Shown: positions 36,898 to 48,431 of the stretch, one piece after another
How the letters are laid out: each line of letters begins with the position of its first letter
Position numbering within the stretch: the first letter of the stretch is position 1
From: Calendula officinalis
Lineage: Eukaryota; Streptophyta; Magnoliopsida; Asterales; Asteraceae
Assembly (NCBI GenBank): GCA_963853835.1
Contig: OY970822.1
Span: forward strand, 9,487,501 to 9,551,500
Reading direction: 5' to 3'
DNA: 64,000 bases
Notes under the pieces: model-generated
What the model saw: only the letters and a program-made list of their open reading frames with translations
Database searches by the model: none
What the model was told of the DNA's origin: nothing
Position numbers and translations under genes: made by a program

Positions 36898-37524
36898 TAT
36901 TACGAATTTACGATTGGCTTATTGGACATAGAAAATGACATATAGTGTTGTTAGAAATAATCCAATTGTCATAAATTAACCACTTTTTTAAGGTGTCATG
37001 ATAAGATTATTATTCCAACTCTTTTAACAAAATGAAAAACTAAAAAGTTCTCTTTATTTATCCAAAAGGTGCCCTCTTTCCCGTCAAAAACGTGTTCTTT
37101 AGAGCATGTGTACGTAAGGTTGTCCACACACCGACGTAGAGGGTTAAATGAAGTTCAAGCGTTCATGGTCCCATAGCGTTCGTCCATACAAAAGATAGTC
37201 ATGTACACGTTTGGGTCTCCTCAACCACATGTTATTTAAATGTGCAAAGTAAAAAAGCAAAAGGATCAGTTTTTGAAATATCAAAATGTTTGAGTTATTG
37301 AAAAATCAAAATGTTTGAGTTATTGAAAAATAAAATAGTGTAAATAATGGACGGGATTTTCCTTATTAGATTTGCACCCTATCAGTTTTGGATATGATAT
37401 TGTCTTTACTAATTAAAGTTCTAAGATTTATTTAAAAAAGTCTACTAGATAAGAAGATAGAGTTGTCTTCAAGATAGTCCAAAAATTTTGCATAGTCCCA
37501 AGAGACAAATCCTAGTATCAAAAT

Positions 37525-38360
37525 GGTCAAGATCAAATCACAGTGTTTCAAGCACATGTGTTTCAAGCACATGTGTTTCAAACACATGTGCTTCCAGTCA
37601 CGACCACCACCACAGGTCACCACCGCCGGCCGCCGCCGACCACCGTCGATCGCCGCCGTCCGCCGGCATATTGATGTATTGGGGGTGGTGGTGGTGGTGG
37701 TGGTGGTAATGGGGGTGGTGGTGGTATTGATGTATTGAAACACATGTGCTTAACTAAAACACAGGTGTTCCAAAATACAAACGAGCATATTAATTCGAAA
37801 CACATGTGTTTCAAGTCATGAAACTCATGTGTTTCAAGTCACTAAAAACATGAGTTTCTAAAACACATGGGAGCACACGAAGCACATGTGTTTCAAGTCA
37901 CGAAACACATGTGCTTGGCTGTACATATACACTCCTTTATTTTTAAAAGAACTATTATTAGTAAAGCACATGTGCTTCTAGCTTACAAACACATGTGTTT
38001 CATTACTTGAAACACATGTGCTTGGCTGTACATATACACTCATTTATTTTCAAAACAACTGTTATTAGTGAAACACATGTGCTTCTAGTAACGGAACACA
38101 TGTGTTTCAAGTCATGAAACACATATGCTTGACTTTACATATACACTTCTTTATTTTCAAAACACATGTGTTTCAAAAGGTGAAACACATGTGTTTCAAA
38201 CACATGTGTTTCAAGTCACGACCACCACCGCCGGAGGCCACCTCCGGCCGCCGCCCATCGCCTCCGTCGCCGCCCGTCGTCTTCGGCCGCCGGAGGGGGG
38301 GGTGGGGTATTGATGTATTGAAGCACATGTGTTTGTATGGTTTGAATCTTGATCTTGACC
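37525..38360. repeat. Foldback block with 16 copies of CACATGTG
   Basis: GGTCAAGATCAAA at the left and TTTGAATCTTGATCTTGACC at the right form inverted ends. Inside, the 8-base palindrome CACATGTG occurs 16 times between 37553 and 38331, mostly as AAACACATGTGTTTC, with several one-base variants. Two GC-rich direct modules (about 37595-37735 and 38215-38320), each beginning GTCACGACCACCACC and ending TATTGATGTATTGAA, sit near the ends. A GGT microsatellite lies at 37682-37722. No gene is claimed: the open frames here are low-complexity shadows. Confidence 0.8.
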
Positions 38361-38365
38361 TCTGA

Positions 38366-40401
38366 CTTTTTCTTGATCCAATGGCTATTACTTATCCATT
38401 GAGACTAGATAAAATCGTTGAACTACCTTAAACATTTACCAGATAAGATAATATAAATTAGTAAACTGAATAACTGATTAGAGCAGTAACTAATAGAGAG
38501 TTATAGTTAAAGAATATATATTATAGAATATCAAAAGCACTATCAATATAAAACATTTAGGGGCAGTTTGTTTTGATGTAATCGTCCATAATCATTCGGA
38601 ATTGGAATTCAATTCAATTATAGAGGGATGTTTGGATAGATTTTTTTTTCGTAATTCAATATTTACGTAATCCTGAAATACATTTTTCGACTTTTCGTTG
38701 TAATTGAAATCCTTCCCAAAACCCTATTTACGGAAGATCACGGCATGCCTAACGCAACCCTAAAATTTGTATATAGCTTTCATGAACTTTATCCAATATG
38801 TGGTAATTTCATACGTGTAAGTCAAACATTCCAAGTGCACAATTTATATCCAATTACATTACATGATATAAATCAATTTCTCAACTCGTACATGAATCTG
38901 AAACAGGAAATATACATAGATATAAGCGATCTTTAACTTTTGATCATAGTGGGACTACAATTTCTCAACATTTAGGCCATATTCAATTACTTGGGGCTTC
39001 AATTTCAAGTTTTCCCCGTATTCTAAGAATGTTAAGTTTTTAAATTGTAACACAAGGTGGGACTTATATCATCAAAAGATACACCTTAGAAAGTCAAAGA
39101 TTCAAGCTTTGGAATAAAGTCTTGTGTTATTTAGCATACAGAAGCTATTTATACACAAAGTTGCACCTTTTTTATAAATAACAAACGACAGCTATTGTTG
39201 TAGAAATTTAACACATTTAATATGTAGATATTTTAAACCATGAGGGGGTGATGGTCTAAATGTAAGAGCTCTAGAATTATTTTCTATATTTAGGTCATGA
39301 TTTTGATCCCTCGGTGGTTAAACATTTACCAAATGACCATTGTAAGGTTCAGAAACAACCACGACAACAGTCGTGTACATCATGAGCGAAGCTCGGATAC
39401 CACGAGGGAGCCTTTATAACGGGAATGCCCTTTAAAAACAATAATAAATATGTATACTTTACTACAATGATCTCGCAAATGAAAATAATTTTCTATTATT
39501 GATCAAATGTTTATATATGTATCAGCAGGTTTTTTGTCCATGAAACAATTGTTTCTTAAGTTCAGATATTGTGAAAAACAATGTATATGGTTATAAGTTA
39601 TGTATATATAGGCCCTTAGGCTTATAATTAATGAATTGGGCCCAAACCATCAAGACTAGAGTAGACATTTGAGCATATAATGTAGTCTTTTTTAGGTGAA
39701 GCAAACTACCAAGATTTGACATCTAACTTATGTAAATATTCCAACATCAAGTTATGGTGAGCCCACCCCATTACCACACCTCCCAATTTAATGCTTTCTT
39801 GAAATGGATAGCTGTAGTTTAATTTAATTACTATATGAAAATGAGTAAATTGGCTTTATAAATAAGCGGTGGATTCGTATAAACTCTTATGTCATATACC
39901 ACTAATTGTATGTACAATATGTAAAATTCACTAATTTCATATGTATAATACAGATAAAGTATATATAAAATCCTGCTAAAGCATAAGTTAGTTGCGTGTG
40001 GCAAACGTAAAAAGTATAGCTAAAAAGAAAACACACCAAAACAAAATTAAGTTGAGAACTATGAATTTTACATAGAAATAAAGACACTAATGGGTAATGA
40101 AATTTTCACTGTAGAATGAGAATCGATTTCAGTCTTTAAACGAATAATAATTATACAACTATTGAGTTGGGTTCATGAATCGGGTATAAATATTAATTAA
40201 CAACAAAACATAACATAAGATAAAGGATTAGGTGGCGATGGAATGAACATCTTCCACCATAATTTAACCAACCAGTAACAATACAAACTACATGAATCTA
40301 TATGTGAGCTTCTTTCTCCGGCTAAAAAACCGGCTAAAATGATTATAATAAATCATTACTATCTCATCTCACCCACCATTAATTAATGATTTTAATTTAA
40401 T
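38366..40401. other. Intergenic DNA, no supported gene
   Basis: No conserved ORF is seen over about 2 kb. The A/T-rich end near 40401 must include the 3' UTR of the CGR gene on the minus strand. Confidence 0.5.
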
Positions 40402-42238
40402 TTAATGGTATGAATTTAAGTGAAAAACTTGGCATTTTGGCTTGTATGAGTTCTTTAAGGCAGCTTGCTCAAATTTCTTTGCTGCAGCCTCGTTTTCCTC
40501 AAGACTTGTTTGAACGAAAAATCGGGCCCACCAAGATGCACTCCGCATTTTAGCCTTCACAAAATGTCATTTTTAAATAAAATGATTAAATATGATCATA
40601 TATAGAGATGGAAATTTTGACACATTAATTGATGTTTGGGTCAATCTGGGGAGTTTGTTTTTATCTCAAACGGGTCAAACTCGGGTTGTGTTTCTATCTC
40701 ACACAGGTCAAACTCAGGTTGTGTTTTTATCTCAAACGGCTCAAACTTGGGTAGTGTTTTTATCTCAAACGGGTCAAACTCAGGGTCTGTTTGTATCTCA
40801 AACGGGTCAAACTTGGGTTGTGTTTTATCTCAAGCGGGTCAAATTTGGGTTTTGTTTTTATCTCAAACGGGTCAATATGGGTTGTATTTTATTTCAAACC
40901 GGTCAATTAGGGTTGCATTTTATTTCAAACTGGTCAATTTGGGTTGTATTTTATTTCAGGTGCCTCATTGGGTCAAATATAATATAGCTAAATTATGCGA
41001 ACGGGTCAAAAGTCATCCAAAGCTCATTATTCATATATAACACCTCCAAAATCATTTTCTTCAAATATTTAGTTTGTTAATGTAATAATATTGTCTTTGT
41101 AATCATGAATAACACATTGGTAGTGGGTCTACCAGTGTACCCAACTTGGCCTAACCCATTTGACCCATACTTAAAAAAAGACCCATTTCAACCCGAACCC
41201 GTTAAGCCGACCCACTAAACACACAATTCAAGCAACTACTTACCGGTCGTCCAAATCTTGATGCTTGGGGAAGTTTAGCCTTTGAACTACTCGGTTTACC
41301 TGAAAACAACACAATATTCCAATTCAGTAACAACTTAACAAAATTACGAAACTACCCTTAATTCACAATTCGCGTTATAAAACTTACCAGTGAAGATAAC
41401 AAGATTTTGAGCAGAAACTCTAGCCAAATCCGGAAGTGTCTTATTAAGATATTTAGGAGATAAATAATCAACCGAATCAGAAACAATAATTAAAGAAAAC
41501 GATTTAGCTCTGTACGGTAACGGAAATTTAATATCAGCAACACGAACAAGACCCTTTCGAACCAGATTTCTGCAAGAAATATCGGTTTCTTCAATATCGT
41601 AGGGCTCAACACCCCATGCCTCGGTGTCTTTCTCCTTTGATAATTGAGAAACTATTGAACACGTGTCGGGTCCCACGTGTAACACTTTGTGCATACTATC
41701 GCCGTATGTCTTTTTTAAGATTGGAATTGCGGTGTGAACATCGTATGTGCAACTAAAGTCGCCTGAAAAAATATTCACAAAATGTGAGTTGACTATTTTA
41801 CCCTTTTCTCAGATTTCATAATTATTGGTCTTAATACGAAACACATTTACCTTCAATCTTGCTAAATGCTTTATAGTCCCCAGATCCACCTACATTTTCA
41901 AGATCAGGAGTAAAATCAAATATATGAAGTGAATCTACTATTAACCGATGAGATCAAGAATCTTGAATCAAAATTCAACTAATGTATTAAGTTATTAACT
42001 AAGATCAGTACAAACCTGATCCCCGATAAACGTAACCGATCACAAGAACCGTTCCCTGCATCATAAATAATAAAGATCGAATTAGATTTAGTTAAATCTG
42101 TTAAAAACAAATTATGAGGTATTATGAACTTACTAGTAATACAAGAACAATGGATAATAAAGGAGATGCTTGTGATTTTGAATGAAAAATTCCTCCTAAT
42201 GGACGACGTGTTGCATTTCCTGGCCTTCTTGACATCAT
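40402..42238 (-). CDS. CGR3: Golgi pectin methyltransferase-like protein CGR2/CGR3
   Basis: CGR2 and CGR3 are Golgi type II membrane proteins of the SAM-methyltransferase fold, needed for homogalacturonan methylesterification. Six exons, 42238-42134, 42055-42016, 41889-41851, 41762-41388, 41299-41244 and 40554-40402, join in frame into 255 residues, close to the Arabidopsis length. The N-terminus MMSRRPGNATRRPLGG is cytosolic; residues of about 23-48 (LLSIVLVLLGTVLVIGYVY) form the membrane anchor. Family blocks include AIPILKKTYGDSMHKVLHVG, the SAM-site-like LHVGPDTCS, WGVEPYDIEE, VADIKFPLPYRAKSF, DYLSPKYLNKT and a tail with KMRSASWWARFF ending SYH. The last intron (40555-41243) holds a minisatellite. 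CGR2 and CGR3 cannot be told apart here; position favours either. Confidence 0.93.
40645..40965. repeat. Minisatellite, about nine 30-37-bp units, in the last CGR intron
   Basis: Units of the form TTTTTATCTCAAACGGGTCA are repeated head to tail about nine times. They become shorter and more diverged toward 40965. Read forward they give repetitive peptides of no biological meaning. The flank 41105-41215 contains complementary TTTGACCC words, so the array may have expanded within an old MITE. Confidence 0.85.
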
Positions 42239-42274
42239 TTTGAGTGTAAATTTCTATAAATAAATCTCTAAAAT

Positions 42275-42885
42275 CTGTAAAAAAATAACAGAAACATGTG
42301 AAAAGCATCGTTAGTACTTAACGATCTTTGAAGTTTTGATCTTTGTTAAAAAGATTCACGCATAGCAACTTCCCAGATTTAGATTTCAAAATGCTCATGT
42401 TATTGTATTATCACATAATGTTGGCAAAAACAAACGAATCTTGTCAAATTGAAGTTAAAAAACTACTAATTTGACTATCAAAAGTTCACATTTTCTATCC
42501 AATCTATCAAGAATCAAAAGGAAATGTGAATATTTGAAAAAGAAAAAGAAATATAATTTACATCAAAGTAATAAATTTCTACATCCAACCAACCACCTGA
42601 TACACACAAAAAAAGGAAATTTATTTCCTGTTAGAGTTGAGACTTGAGAGAGTTCATATGATTGAATAAAGACATAATTAGTACTTTCCCTAAATAGAAA
42701 GACAATTAAACATAACTTGTGTCAGATTGATTCAAACCTCAAATAAAGATTCAAGATTTTGAAAACCCCAGTAACAGAGATCGATCAAGATTCAAAACAA
42801 AATTAGTGAACTCAACAGATTCAATGATTGATGGACGAACAAATGGGGAGTAATAGTAATGGAGTATGATAAAGAAAGTAGTAAC
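42275..42885 (-). other. Probable 5' UTR intron of the CGR gene
   Basis: On the minus strand a donor GTTACTACT follows CATCAAAG, and a good acceptor TTTTTTTACAG lies 36 bases before the ATG. The intervening 611 bases are T-rich. Leader introns are common in plant housekeeping genes; this one is inferred from splice signals alone. Confidence 0.5.
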
Positions 42886-43476
42886 CTTTGATGAATCTGT
42901 TAATGGGATGCAGTCATATTTTGGATCTCGAAAGTCTTGATTTTGGATCTGTTAAAAGGAAATTGATTTGTGTGTGTGGAAATTGATGTTTAAAAAGTTG
43001 GAATAATAGACAGAATTAAAGAGCCGAGCAAGTTGGGGGAGATCTCACGGCTAAACGGGTCGTGGGCCATGTTTTCATGATTTCGGATCTTGATTTCTCG
43101 TGTCGGCAGTACTGTTCTTCAAAAATATTTATTTATCTATTTTCGAAAAATATTAAAAGTGAGTTTTGTCACGTTCACATGTTTAATGTACACTAAACTA
43201 TGAAAATAAAAATAGATCAAATAAGCTAAACGTATCTAAGATCATTAAAAAATTTGTTCAAATGCATCAAATTTATGTAAATTGGTTTTCTAGGTTATAA
43301 GTGTCATTTTATATATAAAATGACAAAAAAAATAAGTAAAGTAAAACAACACATTAACTCAGAATATGTTAGTATTTAGAATGCATCCGCTTATTAGAAA
43401 ATGGTAGAAATCACAATTTTCACTTTTAAGAGAATCTTAGACAAATTTGTAATGTTTACATTTTTACAAGTAGGGT

Positions 43477-44146
43477 TAGGATTCGGTGAGGTCTTAAAAA
43501 TTGGTGAGGACTGAGAGTATATTCTCAACTAATTATTTTTTTTAAAAAAATAGATTATTGGCAGAATTTTAGGATTTTTATGAAGATGACAATGATCCAA
43601 AATTCTGAAAATGGTCCTAATTTTTAAAAAATATGTGGTTGATAATTGTCCTTACAGTCCTCAACAAAATTTTAATCCTCACCCGATCTCACTTTTTACA
43701 CATGCTATCAAAATTATATATTTGACTATAGTAATATATAGTGTAACAGTAATATATAGTGTAACATTACCTCTAGTTGGGTCCGGATCCGTTGATGATT
43801 CTTTTCCCCGTGAGGACTGCGAGGACTCCAAAAAAACTCTAAAATGATCCGAAATAAATTTTTTTCAAAAAATTTCTTTTTTAAATATCAAAATCGCAGC
43901 CTATAAGATCAAAAAAAAAATTCAACAATGATAAAAAAAATATATGAATCATTATTTTGTTTCAAAAAAAATGGATCATTATTATGATCCGCAAAAAAAA
44001 GTTGATCATAATTTTATTTTCAAATTTATTTTTGTCAAATGTAGTAATAATCATGGGGAGTTATATATATTTTTGTCGGATTTTTTCGAATTTTTTTTAG
44101 GTATCCTACGAGTCCTCACCGTTTTTTGAATCCTCACAGAATCCTA
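43477..44146. repeat. Cluster of MITEs with GTGAGGACT arms
   Basis: A first unit (43477-43690) has the ends TAGGATTCGGTGAGG and CCTCACCCGATCTC, roughly complementary. A second unit (about 43801-44146) has CCGTGAGGACTGCGAGG against AGTCCTCACC...CACAGAATCCTA. The two share the same arm sequence and lie side by side. Target duplications are not clear. A small tandem repeat with the unit AGTAATATATAGTGTAAC lies between them at about 43729-43765. Confidence 0.6.
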
Positions 44147-44339
44147 CTTTACCTCTAGTTTATAGGAGGCATTACAATGCATTTATAGTATCTTTGCAAT
44201 CGTTACAGCGACGGTATAATAGATTTATTGTAATCATCGCGAATATATTGAACAAAATCACGTTACACTATGTTAAATTTTGCATACCACCAATTGTTAA
44301 AGTTGGTGCATTATGTTCATAAAGCAACATAGTTTTATA

Positions 44340-44643
44340 CTTCCTCCGATTCAAAATAAGTGACACACTTTTTATTTTAGGGTGATTCAAAATAAGTGAC
44401 ACACTTTAAAAAATTACTTTATTTGGCAAAAATAGTGGGACCCACTAACTATCTACTTTAACAAAGTGAAATGACTCATTTATCCTTACGTTTTACTTTT
44501 AAACATCATTAACTTTACTTTATTCAAAAGGTGTACCTATTTCATACTAACAATCCAATTAATCCAATTTAAATATCATTATAATCTTTTGCCTCAAAAA
44601 CCATGAAATCCCAAATATGTCACTTATTTTGAATAAGGGGAAG
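44340..44643. repeat. Stowaway-type MITE, copy 5
   Basis: Starts CTTCCTCCGATTCAAAATAA and ends with a complement GAATAAGGGGAAG, flanked by TA at 44338-44339 and 44644-44645. Same length as copy 4 and in the opposite orientation. An extra internal copy of the terminal ATTCAAAATAAGTGACACA follows the left end. Confidence 0.88.
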
Positions 44644-44645
44644 TA

Positions 44646-45876
44646 TTTCATTAGTAATCAAAAGGTTTTACATACCCACATCATCCCAATTGGTATTTAT
44701 TCTTTAAAAAATTGTGGTAGTGTATTAACTTAATCGAGTATAATCCTCACTAAAGTATTTATGATACGTAACCCAACCCTTTTTGGTTTTGGCCCCCTTT
44801 GTTCCAATTCCTAAATAACACGGTTGAGTTGAGACCAAAATATTATGGTTGGAACCGAACAAAAGGCGCGAAATAAATGTTTACGCTTCACATGTTGTCT
44901 TCTTGGTCCAATATAGATAAATAATGACAAAGATGTAAGAAGAGTACACCCAGTACAAAACTGTATATGTCCTTACAGCTATGCGACACATTATTCTTAA
45001 TATTTTTGTTTTAAATGTTCTTTTATCAAGTTTTGATCTATAACTTTATATGTACTTGTAAATTAATCTTCAAATGGTAGTTCTTTTTACGTATACGATT
45101 CTTTAACTTCGTACATATATGTATAATGTATTCATTATTTTATGTACACTCAGATGTTAAGTTATATGTTGTACATAAAAATATGCATTTACTTCTTCCC
45201 TTTTAATAATCTTTTATAATCACAACACCATCATGTCTTGAAATAAAACAATACCTTGTTAAAATCACATGGCTACAGTCTCTTCCCATTGAATTGTGCT
45301 GTCATCTTTGTGGATCTCCATGTTTATAGTGTGACAACGTTGGTGACACCAATCTATCAATCTTAAAACCTAGTGTTTCATGACAGTACGAAAGTCAGTA
45401 AATACAAAATGGATAAACGAAAAGGGATTTATGTTCAAGTTACCGAGGAAAAGTTAGGAAATGGTTAGATAATATAATTTAGTTTTATTATATGACTCAA
45501 GCTCAATTAGATAGACGGATTTAGGCCCACTAGGGTTTTCTAGACATCTTTGTAATCTATGATCAATTATAAAGTTACATATACGGGATTTTTATTATTT
45601 TACGCGGGTTAACGAGAATGGATCCTTATTCATGCTACTCAGGAAAAGTCACGAAATACAAAAACGGGTAAACGGAGTTCATTTACCATGATGTTGATAG
45701 GTAAACAGAGGAAAGAGTAAAAACCCTCAATTCCCAGGTCTACTTTAAAGTGGTTTTTTTAACACGGATATTTGTCCAAACCCCTTTTAAAAACTCATTC
45801 TCTTGAGTCTTGAAGCAATTTGAATATTTGATTGATTAAAAAACATTATTGCATCTCAAGTTTAACGAGAACGTAA
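44646..45876. other. Intergenic DNA upstream of the PPR gene
   Basis: No ORF is supported. It separates the divergent CGR and PPR genes and must hold the PPR promoter; no convincing TATA box was identified. Confidence 0.4.
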
Positions 45877-48024
45877 ATGAACAGTGAACTCATCAAGGTC
45901 AACTGCTTGCTTGCAAAATTCACCAAATCACAACAATACGCAAAAACCCTCCAGTTATTCCACCAAATTCAATCTTCCCAATATCTGAAACCAGATCAAT
46001 ACACCCTCTCGACCACACTCACTGCTACCGCCAACCTCCGTGACATTGCTGCCGGAAACCAGCTCCATTCGCACGTTATCCGATCAGGCTATAAAATCTA
46101 CCCACATGTAGCCAACACTCTACTCTTTCTCTATGCCAAATCAGAGGATTTGGTTTCCGTAAAACGGGTTTTTGATGAGATTAAATTCCCGGATGTGTAT
46201 TCATGGACGACACTGTTATCTGCGTGCACAAATCTTGGTGAGGTTGATTATGCATGCCACCTGCTCGATGAAATGCCCCAAAGAAATGAGGCTGTGTGGA
46301 ATGCAGTAATCACAGGTTGTGCAGATAATGGACATACAGATGTTGCATTTGGTATGTTTAATAGAATGCATGTGTTGGGTATTAGGCATGATAACTATAG
46401 TTTTGCAAGTGTTTTGAGCTTATGTTCTTCAGAGTTGATCGATTTCGGTACCATAGTTCACTCACTAGTTATCAAGACTGGATTTTTAGCTAGATCTTCA
46501 GTCACAAATGCTCTAATTACAATGTATTTCAACTCACTTAATGCTACTCAAGCATACAAAGTATTTGAAGAAACACAAAACATAGTACACGATCAAATTA
46601 CTTATAATGCAATGATAGCTGGTTTGGTGACCCTAGGAAGAAACGAAGACGCTTTCATAATGTACAAAAACATGCAAAAAATCAGTCTCAATCCAACCGA
46701 ACGAACTTTTGTAAGTATTATGAGTTCATGTCAATCTGAAAAAGCCTCCATACAAATTCACACACATGCCATCAAAACCGGTTTCCACAATTTCACTTCT
46801 GTAAGTAATGCAGCAATGATCATGTATTCCACTTGTGGAGACTTAAGATCAGCTGAAATAATTTTCAAAACATTAAAAGAAAAAGATCATGTTTCATGGA
46901 ACACCATGATAACGACCTATGCTCAACAAAATTTGTATGAAGATGCAAACTTTACCTACTTACAAATGCAGCAACAAGGAATCAAACCAGATGAATTCAC
47001 AATCGGAAGCCTGCTAGCAGTTGTAAATTCACTAGCAAGTATTCAAATCATTCTGTCAGTCGTGATTAAAAACGGTTTAATTTCAAAAATCGAAGCATCA
47101 AACGCGTTAGTTTCAACGTTTTCCAAACATAATTCTCTACACGAGGCGTATAGTATATTTAGTGAGACAAATTGTAAGAATTTGATATCATGGAATTCGA
47201 TGATTTTAGGGTTTCATTTAAACGGGTATTCAGCAGACGGTTTAGATCTATTTTCCGAGATGATAATATCACAGTTAACTCCAGATGTTTACACATTAAG
47301 CATCGTTTTAAACATATGTAGTACAATTTCCGACTTGAAACATGGAAAAGAAATCCATGGATACATAATCAAATTTCATTATCTCAACGAGACGTTATTA
47401 GGCAATTCACTAATCGCGTTATATTCAAAATGTGGAATTCTAAATTGGTCACTAAAGGTATTCAATTCAATGATCTACAAAGACGTTGTTTCATGGAATT
47501 CAATGATTTCCGCTTGCGGACAACACGGAAAAGGTGAGGAAGCAATTGCGTGTTTCGAGTCAATGAAAAAGTCAAAATTGGTCAAAATTGAACCAGATGA
47601 CACGACTTTTACTGCAGCCTTAACAGCTTGCAGTCATGCAGGACTTGTGGATTCTGGAATTGGGATATTTAACTCGATGGTGAACGAGTATGGTGTAGAA
47701 CCAACGGTTGACCATTTTTCCTGTTTGGTTGACCTTTTGGGCCGAGCAGGGTTTCTTGATGAAGCTGAGAATATAGTAAAGAGTGATGGGTTGAAGGTGC
47801 ATAGTAGCGTATGGTGGGCGCTGTTGAGTTCGTGTGCATCTCATGGTGACTTGAGATTAGGTAGAATTGTTGCCGGGTTTTTGCTGGAAATAGAAGAAGA
47901 TAAATTAGGGGTTTATGTGGTTTTAGCGAATATTCTAGCGAATGGGGGATATTGGGAAGAAGCAGAGGATGTGAGGAAGAGGTTTGGTGGTGCGAAACAA
48001 CCTGGATTCAGTTGGATCAGATGA
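45877..48024 (+). CDS. Pentatricopeptide repeat protein, PLS/E class (At3g49740-like)
   Basis: PPR proteins bind specific organellar RNAs, one base per repeat, to guide editing, splicing or stability in chloroplasts or mitochondria. This intronless 715-residue ORF is a tandem of 31-36-residue repeats with the standard phrases VFDEIKFPDVYSWTTLLSAC, DEMPQRNEAVWNAVITGCA, KTLKEKDHVSWNTMI, NSMIYKDVVSWNSMISACGQ and CSHAGLVDSGIGIFNSMV. It ends with an E-type region (DHFSCLVDLLGRAGFLDEAE, VWWALLSSCASHGDLRLG) and FSWIR, without a DYW deaminase domain. Its order of unusual words, such as IVHSLVIKTGF and NALITMYFNS, resembles Arabidopsis At3g49740 as I remember it. The ATG at 45877 is the first in the frame; an organelle transit peptide is not obvious. 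It is convergent with RH16. Confidence 0.92.
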   Translation: MNSELIKVNCLLAKFTKSQQYAKTLQLFHQIQSSQYLKPDQYTLSTTLTATANLRDIAAGNQLHSHVIRSGYKIYPHVANTLLFLYAKSEDLVSVKRVFDEIKFPDVYSWTTLLSACTNLGEVDYACHLLDEMPQRNEAVWNAVITGCADNGHTDVAFGMFNRMHVLGIRHDNYSFASVLSLCSSELIDFGTIVHSLVIKTGFLARSSVTNALITMYFNSLNATQAYKVFEETQNIVHDQITYNAMIAGLVTLGRNEDAFIMYKNMQKISLNPTERTFVSIMSSCQSEKASIQIHTHAIKTGFHNFTSVSNAAMIMYSTCGDLRSAEIIFKTLKEKDHVSWNTMITTYAQQNLYEDANFTYLQMQQQGIKPDEFTIGSLLAVVNSLASIQIILSVVIKNGLISKIEASNALVSTFSKHNSLHEAYSIFSETNCKNLISWNSMILGFHLNGYSADGLDLFSEMIISQLTPDVYTLSIVLNICSTISDLKHGKEIHGYIIKFHYLNETLLGNSLIALYSKCGILNWSLKVFNSMIYKDVVSWNSMISACGQHGKGEEAIACFESMKKSKLVKIEPDDTTFTAALTACSHAGLVDSGIGIFNSMVNEYGVEPTVDHFSCLVDLLGRAGFLDEAENIVKSDGLKVHSSVWWALLSSCASHGDLRLGRIVAGFLLEIEEDKLGVYVVLANILANGGYWEEAEDVRKRFGGAKQPGFSWIR

Positions 48025-48431
48025 TACAAATTATAAATCAGTTGCAATTTTTTTTTAAAATGAAAGAAATTTTAGTAGAAATGAAAACAGGTTTGGATGA
48101 AGTAGGAATACAATTTTATCATTCACAGAAAACATCGTGACAATCATTTATATATGTGTCATATCGTTATATTACTTTCCTAGATATATCTTTAGATTAT
48201 CCGAGTGTGTAAGGCTTGAATTAATACGACAAAATTGCACCCATAATAACAACCTGATCACCGAATTGCACCCCAAAATAGCAACCTAAACAAATGATCA
48301 CCAAATTGCACATGCGTATACAATTACATGAAATTTTCCACATATCTATGGTTTAATATCTCATATTCCTCAAAAACATATTAATAAAATTCAAAATTGT
48401 GGTGGAATGAAACCCGAAGCTTTACAAATAA
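48025..48431. other. Short convergent intergenic region
   Basis: It holds the 3' ends of the PPR gene and of RH16. Contains two nearby CACCAAATTGCAC/CACCGAATTGCAC repeats at about 48260-48312. No gene. Confidence 0.5.

Noticed and set aside
37488..37743. Open frames across the CACATGTG/GGT region on both strands
   Set aside because: They translate to strings of Thr, Trp or His-Met-Cys repeats from simple sequence and have no gene context.
38551..38975. AACATTTA repeated at about 38552 and 38968, suggesting an 8-bp target duplication
   Set aside because: The sequences inside do not form complementary termini, so a hAT element cannot be supported.
40592..41040. Two open frames of 131 and 134 codons with ISNGSN-type repeats
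   Set aside because: They are the forward translation of an intronic minisatellite in the minus-strand CGR gene.
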